DNA of 64,000 nucleotides from contig NZ_SOCP01000027.1 of NCBI RefSeq assembly GCF_004364325.1, positions 28,554 to 92,553 of the forward strand, given 5' to 3'. The translations under genes were made by a program, and so were the position numbers. Within the stretch, counting starts at the first letter, position 1; the number at the start of each line of letters is the position of its first letter. The notes beneath the pieces are model-generated. The model saw only the letters and a list, made by a program, of their open reading frames with translations, was not told where the DNA came from and did no database searches. This document shows positions 9,701 through 16,735 of this stretch, piece after piece. This DNA is from Actinophytocola oryzae (GTDB lineage: Bacteria > Actinomycetota > Actinomycetes > Mycobacteriales > Pseudonocardiaceae).

Positions 9701-11814
9701 CGGTCCTGGCGACACGGGGCGAGCCGTTCGTCGAGCACGGCGTGTTGTCCATCGACGACGTGATGATGACCGCTCTGGGCCGGGTGGCCGCGTTCCCGAC
9801 GGACCCGGCGGCGATGGACGTGCTGACCGCGTTCGTCGAGCGCGGGGCGCCGGAGCTGTTCCGCCTGCCGGGACTGGCGGGCGTCCACGACCCGGTGGTG
9901 GTCGTGCTCGACGGGCACGACGGCGGTGGCCACGTCCGCCTCGCGCTGGCGGCGGGGGAGTCCACTGTGGAGCTCGGCGGCGGCCGCCTCGGCGAGATGT
10001 TCCTCCGCTCGGACGACTTCCGGGAGATGCTGGGTGCACCCGGCCGCACCGTGGTGGTGGTCGTGCGCAACCCGTCGCGGCGGGTGGGGCGGGGAGGCGT
10101 CGGCTACGACCTGGCGACCGCGTTGCGGCGGGCCGGCTTCGACAACGAGGTGCTCGTGCTGGCCGGCGACCTGCGCGTCACGTCGGACGGCCCCCGGTTC
10201 GGGCCCGGCGCCGACTTCCGGCGGGTGTCGGTGCGCACCGTCGACGAGGGATCGGCGGCACTGGCACGCGAGGACGAGGCCACCTACCGGAAGGCGATGA
10301 CCGATATCGCCGCCGGGCGCCCACCGGTGGAGTTCTTCGTGGACGGTGTGCCGGATGGCGTCAGCTCGCGGGAGGGGACGCGGATCGGGCTCGAGGTCGA
10401 GGTGCGCGTGGCCACCCGTGGCGGCGTGCCCGACACCGACGCGTTCGACGCGGTCGTGCAGGCGATCGGTGCCGACGCGCGGGACGCGGGGTTGATCGAC
10501 TGGGTCGACGGGCAGGCGCTGCCGGACGGCCACCAGCCCGCCACCGACAAGTGGCTGATGACGCGCGAAATCTCCGACGTCAACGGGTTGGAGTTCACGA
10601 CGCCGGTGCTGGCTCCGGAACACCGGCCGTGGCATCAGCTCGTAAACCTGTTGTCACTGATCGACCACGACGACGTCGACACCACGACGATGGGCGGGCA
10701 CGTGAACACGAGCTTCGTCGGCCACACCGAACCCGCGACCTACGCGTGGGTCAGCAGGCTGGTGAAGGCGTTCGAGGCGACCCTGTACCGGCTGGCCAAC
10801 GTGCCCGGCGGGCTGGGACACCGCCGTGTACGTGTCGTCGGACCGAACCCGTTGCCCCTCGACCCGGCCGAGGTCCACACGGCGGACGACGTCGCGAGGC
10901 TGAGCCTGAACAAGTACGACGCGGTCAACTTCACACACGTGCGGGGGGACGACGTCACCGACCGGCTGGAGTTCCGGTTCTGGAGCGCCAGCAAGGAACC
11001 GGCGGTGTGGCAGGTGCGGACGGAACTGAGCCTGGCGATCCAGCGTGCGGCGCAGAACCCGGCCAACCACGAGCGGCTGACGGAGCTAGCCGAGGAGCCG
11101 GACCTGTTGTGGCACCCCGGGATCGAGCACGTCACCGACGAGGTGCGGTGGCAGCGGTTCCAGGAGTTGCTGAGCCTGCTGGACCTCAGCCCGGCGGCAC
11201 GCCGGCAGGCGGTCCAGCTGTACGCGTGGACCCAGCCGTGGCAGCGCACGCCCGAGGTCGACCCCACCCTGCGGTCGGTGTCCGTCGTCGCGTCCGACGA
11301 ACGGGTGTACTTCCCGGCCCCCGGCGAGACCGTGGCCGACGCCGTCACCGCGGTGACCTCGCTTCCCCACCTGCCCGAGGTCCAGGTCGTCAAGGCCACC
11401 GTGGCGTCGGAGGTCCGGCTGTGGGACGGCGGCACGGTCAGCTTCCGCACGTTCGCTGAGGCGCTTGACTCGCGTTTCGACCGCCGGGCGGAGACCTACG
11501 CACTCCTGGTGCCTGGCGCGAACGTCCGACCCGAGCCCGAGGAGCTGAGCCTGGCCGAGACCATCGTGGACGAAACGCGTGCGGCGGTGCTCGTGCCGGC
11601 CGGCGCGATCGTGGAGACCGCGGACGGGCGCGTGCTCTCCACCGGCGGGTGGCTGCTGGTCGACGTGTTCGCACTCGACGACGGGGCCCGCCACCTGCCG
11701 GCCGAGGACCTCGTGGACGCCGTGCTCGCGGCCTCGGTCGAGGAACCCGAGGGCTCGGACGGTGTGGACGACTGGGACGGGCCGGAGAGCTGGCTGCTGG
11801 AGGAGACACGATGA
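3709..11814 (+). CDS. giant type VII secretion-type protein with C-terminal amidoligase-like domain (giant 1)
   Basis: This protein has 2701 residues. The start is GTG 3709, behind GGGAGGAG, and its N-terminal peptide is shared with the genes at 16736 and 63888. Residues 1-330 are a WXG100/CpnT-like export domain: helical, with SSDAWMAF and a long hydrophobic stretch after DFQKTKIMVVAML. Then come short GDLSL-type pentapeptide units (about 365-385), a Val/Ala-rich low-complexity linker (about 455-535), and seven helical repeats (about 585-1775). Two domains, also found in the modules of giant 2, cover about 1820-2200. The C-terminal domain (about 2220-2465) resembles the glutamine-synthetase-like amidoligases (Amidoligase_2). 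It shows RIGLEVEV, DVNGLEFTTPVL, GGHVNTSF (usually GHVH) and DRLEFRFWSASKEPA. I infer a secreted effector or enzyme that makes amide bonds. The substrate is unknown. The last three bases overlap the next gene, so the two are co-translated. Confidence 0.72.
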   Translation: MTNLPDFLQELLLVTVGMPWPEGDEKDLEASSDAWMAFKGDVADVQARYRAVARQFDTVMAGTTAEQVVDLYGSMVPSQLAQVVDAADRFAAAMLRAAADFQKTKIMVVAMLVMLAAAIAELLASLFGAFLIPAVVAVFRLGIAVVLRQLLVRLASFGFRELALRVTTRSGLAQLGRLGLRAGGQLAVDVAKYGAMGAAFMGGLDIAVDGVQNTMHTAGGQQLREGVDWTAFVMASVLGALGGGFFGVGRSIGRGLDVVSRDFRRAVGEEIEAIAGREVRSRAARGFQGFADLGYSGMQVGIGGAAANQAINVTQGPLAEALRQLFPPADGASADSGAPMPMAAATDGALSLMSRAQGARLSTPNLSVGDLSLGDLSIGDLTLHDVTTASPGVATTATGAASTGQAGVSGDSPASPGQKGADAGQGDGGRTEATPRTVSQELHQPAEPLASMVDDVPVVGDAPAVESASAVGSAAVVEGASVVENAPAAGSALAVEGAAVVGRAATSEGATVVGGASVVEGAAVVATASGVESVGGTFGAADPVAHDGDDRSSEAVGTGGVAALAPAPVLPVQPPRVEVSQDFLAWRPRFPGETLGMFVGVEELPATRSRTEFPAFAAADGASFARDGRALTDSRAVSHLKQWVVEKAWQSQPDGTALYGAGHVADMVGPEVATDEVVQRWWAEAGFTQPVRASLESRSAQVPVARLMSWVNGPNGSLAQLTRPDPQRPGAGTYLGPQEIALAYALLPVETSRLTLTQLADEIVLEHVGKRSAGRPVTFAGGAGPRQEHGPGAGESSRAVWSTELPDDFSAERFAALPDSVLPGVPETSVRVGPVVVWRPRFPGDTLATYVGPRRIPLPGGVAPDFAPPVELAFVRDSTGSFVDPDGEALVYRWVVGMFGAVNPDSGFLYTPQEVAALSGLVDAGTVTAWWGAAGLPVETRHHLYGAAPLPVAVVVWEPVADEDTLTTVFGQELSRYAVMAWAIAMATKIDEATGLLYTPEEVVRFSGGRVHERLLAVWWSSAGWSPEARLLLREQLDREVPVEVETWQPRWPGETLSMFLGQDPPPAHRQADHQPYPIPARLSFARIQKRHFVNGRARHWVRTWVVRQALGVLGSEEAARRSGLVSQRAVEIWWEEAGFPVNVRRDLLNRRVEALRLVNARQGEAGGFTGAVAYLNPEDVHQIFVRLGAEADGLSVQQLADRIVHELPAASGTDQSRSSGKRRVDRVDDLPSGRSRPPMPDAAVSVQTAGTVPGSRRVDWLWPPDGGREVVEAWVRGQAAVSDGRLRQLGAQGWEGHLNAATEVVSRYYRAPLAIEGIGGGPGAGRLRGLVADVRVLVAHQLLDHGPVAAEELARVVANRLIGRSGEPPGVDDVVAWRPRFPGDTLASFAAELGVVLSGSAVRAWVVEMGTAIDRETGALYGTEQVASLSGSVAEDVERWWAEAGLTENLRAQFFGATTLDQNVVRWTPRFPEETWGMFVGVEELPAGRTRQQFPVYVVPNVSFAKRTDRRFVDPAARELFRAWILWISGQYHKGRLVPIHEIVRLAGTVTSFTTVDKTRAEAGFSQAPRVELAAAANPAAAGLRLGDDVLREFAAWERRFPEETLKMFAGLADPPAYVSGYRTFSAAGEISFSQVSNKHFDDLRARALLKAWAVRMAWDVAGPLNATLGQDSVLEQMGELIKRRTLRDWWNEAGFTSDVRAILTARSADLPVRDLVPWVSGPQGSLARLSASGRTSAAPEEIALAYARLPDAVTRMTLAQVADEIAVEIVTRRSAGGSAALAGAADLYRGEPPPDNRPTGGEPSSGPRHRDGEAGASRSDTMSVVRDTHGRDTFFVFGHGTDLARSLRAVAAGGDAATKLVLRFERDDTAGPVREAAPWSVSFTDGRTPPLFLFLTVRDGRFVADDGESPRTMSVREVAEAAVSATSPRVDGTRRAVLRPLVVFTTYRANERSGRADAERLTAEVVESMAGLTGGPWPGFHHVGTRPPVAAWEGGTVLATRGEPFVEHGVLSIDDVMMTALGRVAAFPTDPAAMDVLTAFVERGAPELFRLPGLAGVHDPVVVVLDGHDGGGHVRLALAAGESTVELGGGRLGEMFLRSDDFREMLGAPGRTVVVVVRNPSRRVGRGGVGYDLATALRRAGFDNEVLVLAGDLRVTSDGPRFGPGADFRRVSVRTVDEGSAALAREDEATYRKAMTDIAAGRPPVEFFVDGVPDGVSSREGTRIGLEVEVRVATRGGVPDTDAFDAVVQAIGADARDAGLIDWVDGQALPDGHQPATDKWLMTREISDVNGLEFTTPVLAPEHRPWHQLVNLLSLIDHDDVDTTTMGGHVNTSFVGHTEPATYAWVSRLVKAFEATLYRLANVPGGLGHRRVRVVGPNPLPLDPAEVHTADDVARLSLNKYDAVNFTHVRGDDVTDRLEFRFWSASKEPAVWQVRTELSLAIQRAAQNPANHERLTELAEEPDLLWHPGIEHVTDEVRWQRFQELLSLLDLSPAARRQAVQLYAWTQPWQRTPEVDPTLRSVSVVASDERVYFPAPGETVADAVTAVTSLPHLPEVQVVKATVASEVRLWDGGTVSFRTFAEALDSRFDRRAETYALLVPGANVRPEPEELSLAETIVDETRAAVLVPAGAIVETADGRVLSTGGWLLVDVFALDDGARHLPAEDLVDAVLAASVEEPEGSDGVDDWDGPESWLLEETR
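4804..4866 (+). repeat. pentapeptide-type repeats in giant 1
   Basis: A 15-bp period encodes GDLSL-GDLSI-GDLTL units, which fit the A(D/N)LxX pentapeptide-repeat pattern. A longer version occurs at the same relative place in giant 2. Confidence 0.55.
5083..5310 (+). repeat. Val/Ala-rich low-complexity linker in giant 1
   Basis: Imperfect tandem units of six to eight codons encode variants of VVEGAS/VVGxA. They separate the export domain from the helical repeats and probably form an extended flexible linker. Confidence 0.6.
5461..9036 (+). repeat. seven WxPRFPxET ... WWxEAGF repeats in giant 1
   Basis: The unit begins with W-x-P-R-F-P-x-E/D-T-L and ends with WWxEAGF or a variant. In between are a conserved helix (AWVVxxA), a G-x-LY turn and VAxLSG. 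Units begin near 5461, 6217, 6583 (degenerate start), 6850, 7837, 8104 and 8491. Units 1 and 7 share a long extra tail (WVxGPxGSLA ... EIALAYARLP). I do not recognise the family. The pattern suggests a helical, HTH-like scaffold. Confidence 0.7.
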
Positions 11815-12779
11815 CCGGGACGATGACCGGGACAATGACCGGGACGGTGACGGCGCCTGTCGCCGCGATGCACGGGTTGCTGTTGCGCATGGCGGCGTTC
11901 ACGCGGGACGAGGTGCTGGTGGCCGCGCGGCGCCAGCTCGCGGCCGGGTCCTCGGCAGGAGCGGCCGAGGCCCTGCTGGCCGAGCACGCGACGCTGCCCC
12001 TGACGCTCGACGACCTCGGCGTGCTGTCGGCCACCGGTGTGGCACCGGGCGCGGTTCGCCCGGTGCCCTCGGAACCGCCGGTGCCCTGGCGGTTCCGCGC
12101 GGCCCCGGGCGACGGCGCGGCCGACGTGCGGATGACCGCGCTGGTCGGCGCGGTCGGCGGGGAACCAGCCGTGCACGGGCTCTGGCGTGCGCTACGGCTG
12201 CCCTGGAAGGCCTCGGCGACCACCACCGCACGCCTGGTGCACGTGGTCGAGGCCGGTGACGGTGATCTCGCCGGCCTGACGGGGCGGTTGCAGCTGGCGC
12301 TGTCCCAGGCGGGTGACCCGGTGCCGCTGGTGGAGGTCGTCGCCACCGGCGCGCAGGCGCCTGCCTACCAGCGGATGGCCCGCGCGTACGGCGCGCTCGT
12401 CTGGGCGGCGACGGCGGAACCGGAGATCGTCGTGGTGCACGCGCCGACGTTCTCGCCGGACCACCCGGTCCTGGCGGCCGACGACCGCGACCGCGTGCTG
12501 GCCTACCTGCGCGCGGGCACGGTGCTGCTGCGGTCGTCGGCCACCGAGACGGACGTGCGTGATCCCGGGCTCGGCCCGGTGGTGCCGTGCGGCTACCGGA
12601 CCGACGGGGTCTGGATCTGGTCGGACGCGGTCACCCACTACCTCGACCGCCACGGGTTGGCGCCGGATCCGCGACTGCTGGACCGGATCCGGTCCGCCCG
12701 CACGGAACCGCCGGTGCTCGACGCGGTCGCCGTGCACCGGGCGCTGTCCAGGGTGCTCGCCTCGGCGTCGTCGCGCTGA
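11811..12779 (+). CDS. protein of unknown function coupled to giant 1
   Basis: This 322-residue protein has its ATG inside the stop of giant 1 (ATGA), so it is almost certainly translated with it. The N-terminus is an odd threefold repeat, MTGTMTGTMTGTVT, encoded by a 12-bp tandem repeat, so three in-frame ATGs could serve as starts. The rest is soluble, with no membrane segment or signal peptide. The most distinctive stretch is near the C-terminus: CGYRTDGVWIWSDAVTHYL followed by DRHGLAPDPRLLDRI. I do not recognise an enzyme active site. Its position directly behind a secreted protein with a putative toxic or enzymatic C-terminus is where an immunity protein, chaperone or partner would sit. 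That is inference from context only. Confidence 0.6.
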   Translation: MTGTMTGTMTGTVTAPVAAMHGLLLRMAAFTRDEVLVAARRQLAAGSSAGAAEALLAEHATLPLTLDDLGVLSATGVAPGAVRPVPSEPPVPWRFRAAPGDGAADVRMTALVGAVGGEPAVHGLWRALRLPWKASATTTARLVHVVEAGDGDLAGLTGRLQLALSQAGDPVPLVEVVATGAQAPAYQRMARAYGALVWAATAEPEIVVVHAPTFSPDHPVLAADDRDRVLAYLRAGTVLLRSSATETDVRDPGLGPVVPCGYRTDGVWIWSDAVTHYLDRHGLAPDPRLLDRIRSARTEPPVLDAVAVHRALSRVLASASSR

Positions 12780-12790
12780 GGCGAGCACCC
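12751..12790. terminator. perfect 13-bp hairpin between convergent genes
   Basis: GGGTGCTCGCCTC (12751-12763) pairs exactly with GAGGCGAGCACCC (12778-12790) across a 14-nt loop. It spans the stop codon of the 322-residue gene and lies just before the end of the convergent P450 gene. It has no T-tract, as is common in high-GC actinomycetes. Likely a bidirectional terminator. Confidence 0.65.
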
Positions 12791-12812
12791 GGGAGTCACG
12801 CGGACTCGTCGC

Positions 12813-14042
12813 TCACGGGCGGAAGACGACGGGCATGCTCGACCAGCCGTTGCGGATGAGGTTCGTGACCGGCGTCGGCTCGCCGGCCAGCTCGACCCCG
12901 GAGAAACGGTCGAGCAGCGCGTCGAGCACGATCGGTGCCTCGGTGCGGACGAGGCGGGCCCCGGCGCACAGGTGGATGCCGACGCCGAACGCCAGGTGCC
13001 TGCCGCTCTCCCTGCGCCTGATGTCGAACCGGTCGGGATCGGGGAACACGGACTCGTCCCGGTTGGCCGCCATGTACATCAGGTACACGTGCTGTCCCTC
13101 GCGGATGAGCTGGCCGTTGATCTCGACGTCCTCCGTCGCGGTCCGCAGCATCGCACGTGCCGGCGTGACGTAGCGCAGTGTCTCCTCGATCGCCTGCGGC
13201 ATCAGCGAACGGTCACCGCGGAGCAGCTCCCACTGCTCGGGGTGCCTCGCCAGCTCGTGGACCAGACCGGACAGCAGGGACCGGGTCGTGTCGTTGCCCG
13301 CGGCGAGCATGGTCATGGCGAACATGACGACGTTGGCCTCGGACACACCCTTGGCGTCGAGCTCCGCGGACAGCAGGGTGGTGAGGAGGTCGCCGTCGCC
13401 GGGAACGCGACGCTTGGCCTCCATGTTCTCGACGATGAACCGCTGCAGGCTCTGGAACTGCGCCGACGCCGCACGAAGTTCCTCGAACGTCAGGTCCCCG
13501 CCCAGCTTCTCCAGCTCGTCACTCCAGAACCGGACGCGTTCCATCTCGGTGTCGGGCAGGCCGATCAGCTCGATCGCGGCGCGGATCGGCACCAGGTCCG
13601 CGTAGGACACCCAGTCGGCCGGGCTGTCCGGGACGATCCCGGCCACGAGGTCGCGGACGTACCACACGAGCGACTCCCGCACCCGCTTCAGTGCCTCCGC
13701 CGAGAAGGCCGGCGCGATGACGCGGCGCAGCTCGGCGTGCCGAGGCGGGTCCGTGGTGCCGACCTGCTCGCCGCACTTGGGGAAGAAGCTGTCGGTGATC
13801 AGCTCGTCGCCGGCCTGAGCCTGGTACTTGACGTCGTTGAGGAACAGGCCCTTCGAGTTGACGAACACGCTTGGCCGGCCGGCGACGGCCCGCACGTCGG
13901 CGTGCCGGGTCACCACGAAGGTGTCGAGCGGCTCGTAGAAGTAGAACGGCGCCTCGGCCCGCATCCATGCGAACGTCGGCCACGGGTCGTCGAGGTAGAA
14001 CTCGGGGTCCTCGATCGGGATGGCGGGCGAGCTGATGGTCAT
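12813..14042 (-). CDS. cytochrome P450
   Basis: A 409-residue bacterial class I P450, a heme monooxygenase that takes electrons from ferredoxin. The oxygen-activating I-helix motif AGNDTTR, the K-helix EETLR (ExxR) and the heme-binding loop FGVGIHLCAGARL, with the Cys thiolate ligand, are all intact. I chose the ATG at 14042 (MTISSPAIP) because CAGGAG lies eight bases upstream. A longer frame to 14276 has no such signal and adds nothing family-like. The length is normal for the family. It diverges from an SDR gene and has no dedicated ferredoxin gene next to it. The setting suggests oxidative tailoring of the polyketide. The substrate cannot be told from sequence. Confidence 0.93.
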   Translation of the reverse strand: MTISSPAIPIEDPEFYLDDPWPTFAWMRAEAPFYFYEPLDTFVVTRHADVRAVAGRPSVFVNSKGLFLNDVKYQAQAGDELITDSFFPKCGEQVGTTDPPRHAELRRVIAPAFSAEALKRVRESLVWYVRDLVAGIVPDSPADWVSYADLVPIRAAIELIGLPDTEMERVRFWSDELEKLGGDLTFEELRAASAQFQSLQRFIVENMEAKRRVPGDGDLLTTLLSAELDAKGVSEANVVMFAMTMLAAGNDTTRSLLSGLVHELARHPEQWELLRGDRSLMPQAIEETLRYVTPARAMLRTATEDVEINGQLIREGQHVYLMYMAANRDESVFPDPDRFDIRRRESGRHLAFGVGIHLCAGARLVRTEAPIVLDALLDRFSGVELAGEPTPVTNLIRNGWSSMPVVFRP

Positions 14043-14372
14043 CGTGACACTCCTGTGAACCTCGGTCGTTGACCCACGCGCGCCCCAGGATGGTGGAACG
14101 GACTTCACAACCGCTCCATTCGTGTCAGCGACGAGACGGGAAAGTGTTCCCCCGGTGAAGACCTTCGCCGGGACGTGCGGCCGGTGATCGAAGTCCTTGA
14201 CATCGACCGGGCCGGAGCCGCATCCTTGCTGCGGCGACCTCGCTTTTCGTTCGAGGAGCCCACTTCTGCGAGTCACGAGTTCGTGCGCAACTCATTTTCC
14301 TTTGCTGGCATGCGAAAGCGGCGGCGGTGTGCGGTCGGCGTCGCCTTGGAACAGAAGACGCGGGAGTACGGG
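14043..14372. promoter_or_regulatory. 330-bp divergent intergenic region (P450 / SDR)
   Basis: It holds the promoters of both divergent genes and no convincing ORF. A perfect -35 hexamer, TTGACA, lies at 14197-14202 pointing toward the SDR gene, but the downstream -10 is poor. The AT-richer patch near 14290-14310 may be the real promoter core. Confidence 0.4.
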
Positions 14373-15401
14373 ATGGCTGAACGGGTGCTGGTGACGGGCG
14401 CTTCCGGCTACATCGCGGGGCACGTGATCGCCGAGTTGCGGACGCACGGGTACGAGGTGCGCGGCACCGCAAGGCGGCTGGTCGACGGGCTCGAAGACGT
14501 CGTAGCGGTGGACCTCCTCCGCGACGACGGGTGGGCCGAGGCGGTCGAGGGGTGCGACTACGTGCTGCACGTGGCCTCGCCGGTGCCGCGTGGCGTGCCC
14601 AGGTCCGACGACGAGGTCGTCCGGCCGGCCGTGGACGGCACGCTGCGGGTGTTGCGAGCGGCGGCCGACGCCGGGGTGAGACGGGTCGTGGTGACCTCGT
14701 CGGTCAACGCGGTGACGACCGGACTTCCGGACGACCGCGTGCACACCGAGGCGGACTGGTCCGATGTGGACCGTTGTCCGCCGTACCAGAAGAGCAAGAC
14801 GCTCGCGGAGCGTGCCGCGTGGGAGTTCGCCGAGTCCACCGGGCTCGAGCTGGTCACCACCCAGCCCGGCACGGTGGTCGGGCCGCTGCTCGGCCCGGCG
14901 GCGGTGTCGTCCGCGGGCGTGGTGCTGTCGTTGCTGGCCAGGCAGTTCCCGGCGGTGCCGAACATCGGCTCCGCGATGGTCGACGTGCGGGACGTGGCGG
15001 TCGCACACCGGTTGGCGATGACGACACCGGCGGCGGCCGGGAACCGGTACATCCTCGCCGGTGAACACCTGTGGCTGCGCGACATGGCACGGTTGTTGGC
15101 CGAGGTGTACAACCCGCGCGGCTTCCGGGTACCCACCGGCGCGATGCCGACCTGGCTGCTCTGGTTGGTCGGCCGGTTCGACCAGACCGCCCGACAGGGC
15201 ATGCAGTTCGTGGACCGGCGCGAGCTGGTGAGCGCGGACAAGGCGCGGCGCGAGCTGGGCTGGACCATGCGTCCCGTGCGCGAGAGCATCCTGGCCACGG
15301 CCGAGAGCCTGATCGAGCACGGGCTGGTCGGTGTTCCGGCGGTGCGGGGTGGGGAAGCAGTCGAGGGCGGCGAGCTGCTGGGGCCGGCCGGGGCGGTGTA
15401 G
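14373..15401 (+). CDS. extended SDR, NAD(P)-dependent epimerase/reductase
   Basis: A 342-residue extended short-chain dehydrogenase of the dihydroflavonol-4-reductase/3-beta-HSD-like group. The N-terminal Rossmann signature is VLVTGASGYIAGHV. The substrate-side Ser region is VVVTSSVNAVTT and the catalytic Tyr-Lys pair lies in YQKSK. C-terminal substrate-binding sequence (MPTWLLWLVGRFDQTARQG) is also present. The ATG at 14373 follows GGGAG at a good distance. The enzyme probably reduces a keto group or epimerises a tailoring intermediate in the cytoplasm. It lies between the P450 and an O-methyltransferase, which suggests the three act on the same product. Some relatives act on sugars or sterols, so the substrate is open. 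Confidence 0.85.
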   Translation: MAERVLVTGASGYIAGHVIAELRTHGYEVRGTARRLVDGLEDVVAVDLLRDDGWAEAVEGCDYVLHVASPVPRGVPRSDDEVVRPAVDGTLRVLRAAADAGVRRVVVTSSVNAVTTGLPDDRVHTEADWSDVDRCPPYQKSKTLAERAAWEFAESTGLELVTTQPGTVVGPLLGPAAVSSAGVVLSLLARQFPAVPNIGSAMVDVRDVAVAHRLAMTTPAAAGNRYILAGEHLWLRDMARLLAEVYNPRGFRVPTGAMPTWLLWLVGRFDQTARQGMQFVDRRELVSADKARRELGWTMRPVRESILATAESLIEHGLVGVPAVRGGEAVEGGELLGPAGAV

Positions 15402-15615
15402 TCCGGGGTTCGGCCAGAGGTGTCGCGACAGGCCTTGACCCAGCCCAGGTTTCCCGCCCCCGATGCGCGACCCACTGACCTTCGGGCACCTTCGGTGGAA
15501 GAACGTCACCACTTCGGTCCGCCGTGGACTCCTCGCGCCATACGCTGCTGACCGCGGGACCGCGTGCGAGTCGGTTCGGGCGCCATCAGATCGTCGACGA
15601 CCTGAGAGGTGTGTC

Positions 15616-16617
15616 ATGGAACAGCCCGTTGCCCAGGAGTCCGAACAGGACGCGCTGGGTGTTTTCGCGTTGAGCGAGGCCATGTTGCCGTCGCGCGCTC
15701 TGCACGTGGTGGCCGAACTCGGCGTCGCGGACCTGTTCGGCGGCGCGCCTCGGGCGGCGGCGGAACTCGCCGAGACGGCCGGCGCCGATCCGGTCGCCCT
15801 GCGGATCGTGCTGCGGCTGCTCGCCGGGCACGGCCTGTTCCACGAGCCTACGACGGGAGTCTTCGAGCTGACCGGTCGTGGTGAGCTGCTGCGGTCGGAC
15901 CACCCCCGGTCGTTGCGTGCGTTCGTCCGGACCCAGGGCGCGGTGTTCGACGCGGTCGGTGCACTCGAACACAGCGTGCGCACGGGTGAGGTCGCGTTCG
16001 AGCACGTGCGCCGACGGTCCTACTTCGAGCACCTGCGGGAGAACCCCGACCAGGACGCGTTGTTCAACGCGGCGATGTCCGACCTGAGCCGGTTCGACCA
16101 GGACTCGATCGTGACCGGCTACGACTTCTCGCGGTACTCCCGGATCGTCGACGTCGCCGGTGGTGACGGCACGCTGCTGAAGGCGATCCTCGCAGGCCAC
16201 CCCGGGCCGGTGGGGGTCCTGTTCGACCAGGAGCACGTCACCGCGACCGTCGCGCCGACCGACCGGATGACGGTGGTGGCCGGCGACTTCTTCGGCGACA
16301 TCGTGGCAGGCGGTGACCTGTACCTGATGAAGAACATCATCCACGACTGGGCCGACGACGACGCGGTCGCGATTCTGCGCGCGTGCCGGAAAGTGGTCCC
16401 CGACCACGGACGCCTGGTGCTGTTCGAGCGCATGATGGCGGCCAACGAGGGGCCGACGCAGAACAACCGCCTCAGCCTGCTGATGTACGTCACCTTCGGG
16501 TCGCGTGAACGTACCCGCGTGGAGTTCGAGGAGCTGTTCGCGGCGAGCGGGTTCGCACTCGACCGCACTGTCGCGGTCGGGCCCGTGACACACGCCGTCG
16601 AGGCCGTGCCCGTGTAA
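15616..16617 (+). CDS. SAM-dependent O-methyltransferase
   Basis: A 333-residue class I methyltransferase of the plant-O-methyltransferase-like group (AdoMet_MTase, Methyltransf_2), common in aromatic polyketide clusters. The N-terminal part (about 1-100) is the winged-helix dimerisation domain (LHVVAELGVADLF). The SAM site is IVDVAGGDGTLLKAIL (DVGGG-like). The catalytic region is NIIHDWADDDAV, whose His is the usual general base. The start is ATG 15616 behind GAGAGG. The family methylates phenolic or other hydroxyls, which fits a type II polyketide product. It lies alone between the SDR and giant gene 2, with a 214-bp gap upstream that may hold its own promoter. Confidence 0.9.
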   Translation: MEQPVAQESEQDALGVFALSEAMLPSRALHVVAELGVADLFGGAPRAAAELAETAGADPVALRIVLRLLAGHGLFHEPTTGVFELTGRGELLRSDHPRSLRAFVRTQGAVFDAVGALEHSVRTGEVAFEHVRRRSYFEHLRENPDQDALFNAAMSDLSRFDQDSIVTGYDFSRYSRIVDVAGGDGTLLKAILAGHPGPVGVLFDQEHVTATVAPTDRMTVVAGDFFGDIVAGGDLYLMKNIIHDWADDDAVAILRACRKVVPDHGRLVLFERMMAANEGPTQNNRLSLLMYVTFGSRERTRVEFEELFAASGFALDRTVAVGPVTHAVEAVPV

Positions 16618-16735
16618 GGGTGGTTTCCCTGGGGATCTGGTCCCGCGGTCGGCGGCTCCGCCGGAACGGACGCGTCGCTGGTTACCGTCGAGGCTCGCGG
16701 TCGGTCGGGTGCGGAGGAGTTGGGGAGCGCGGGTA

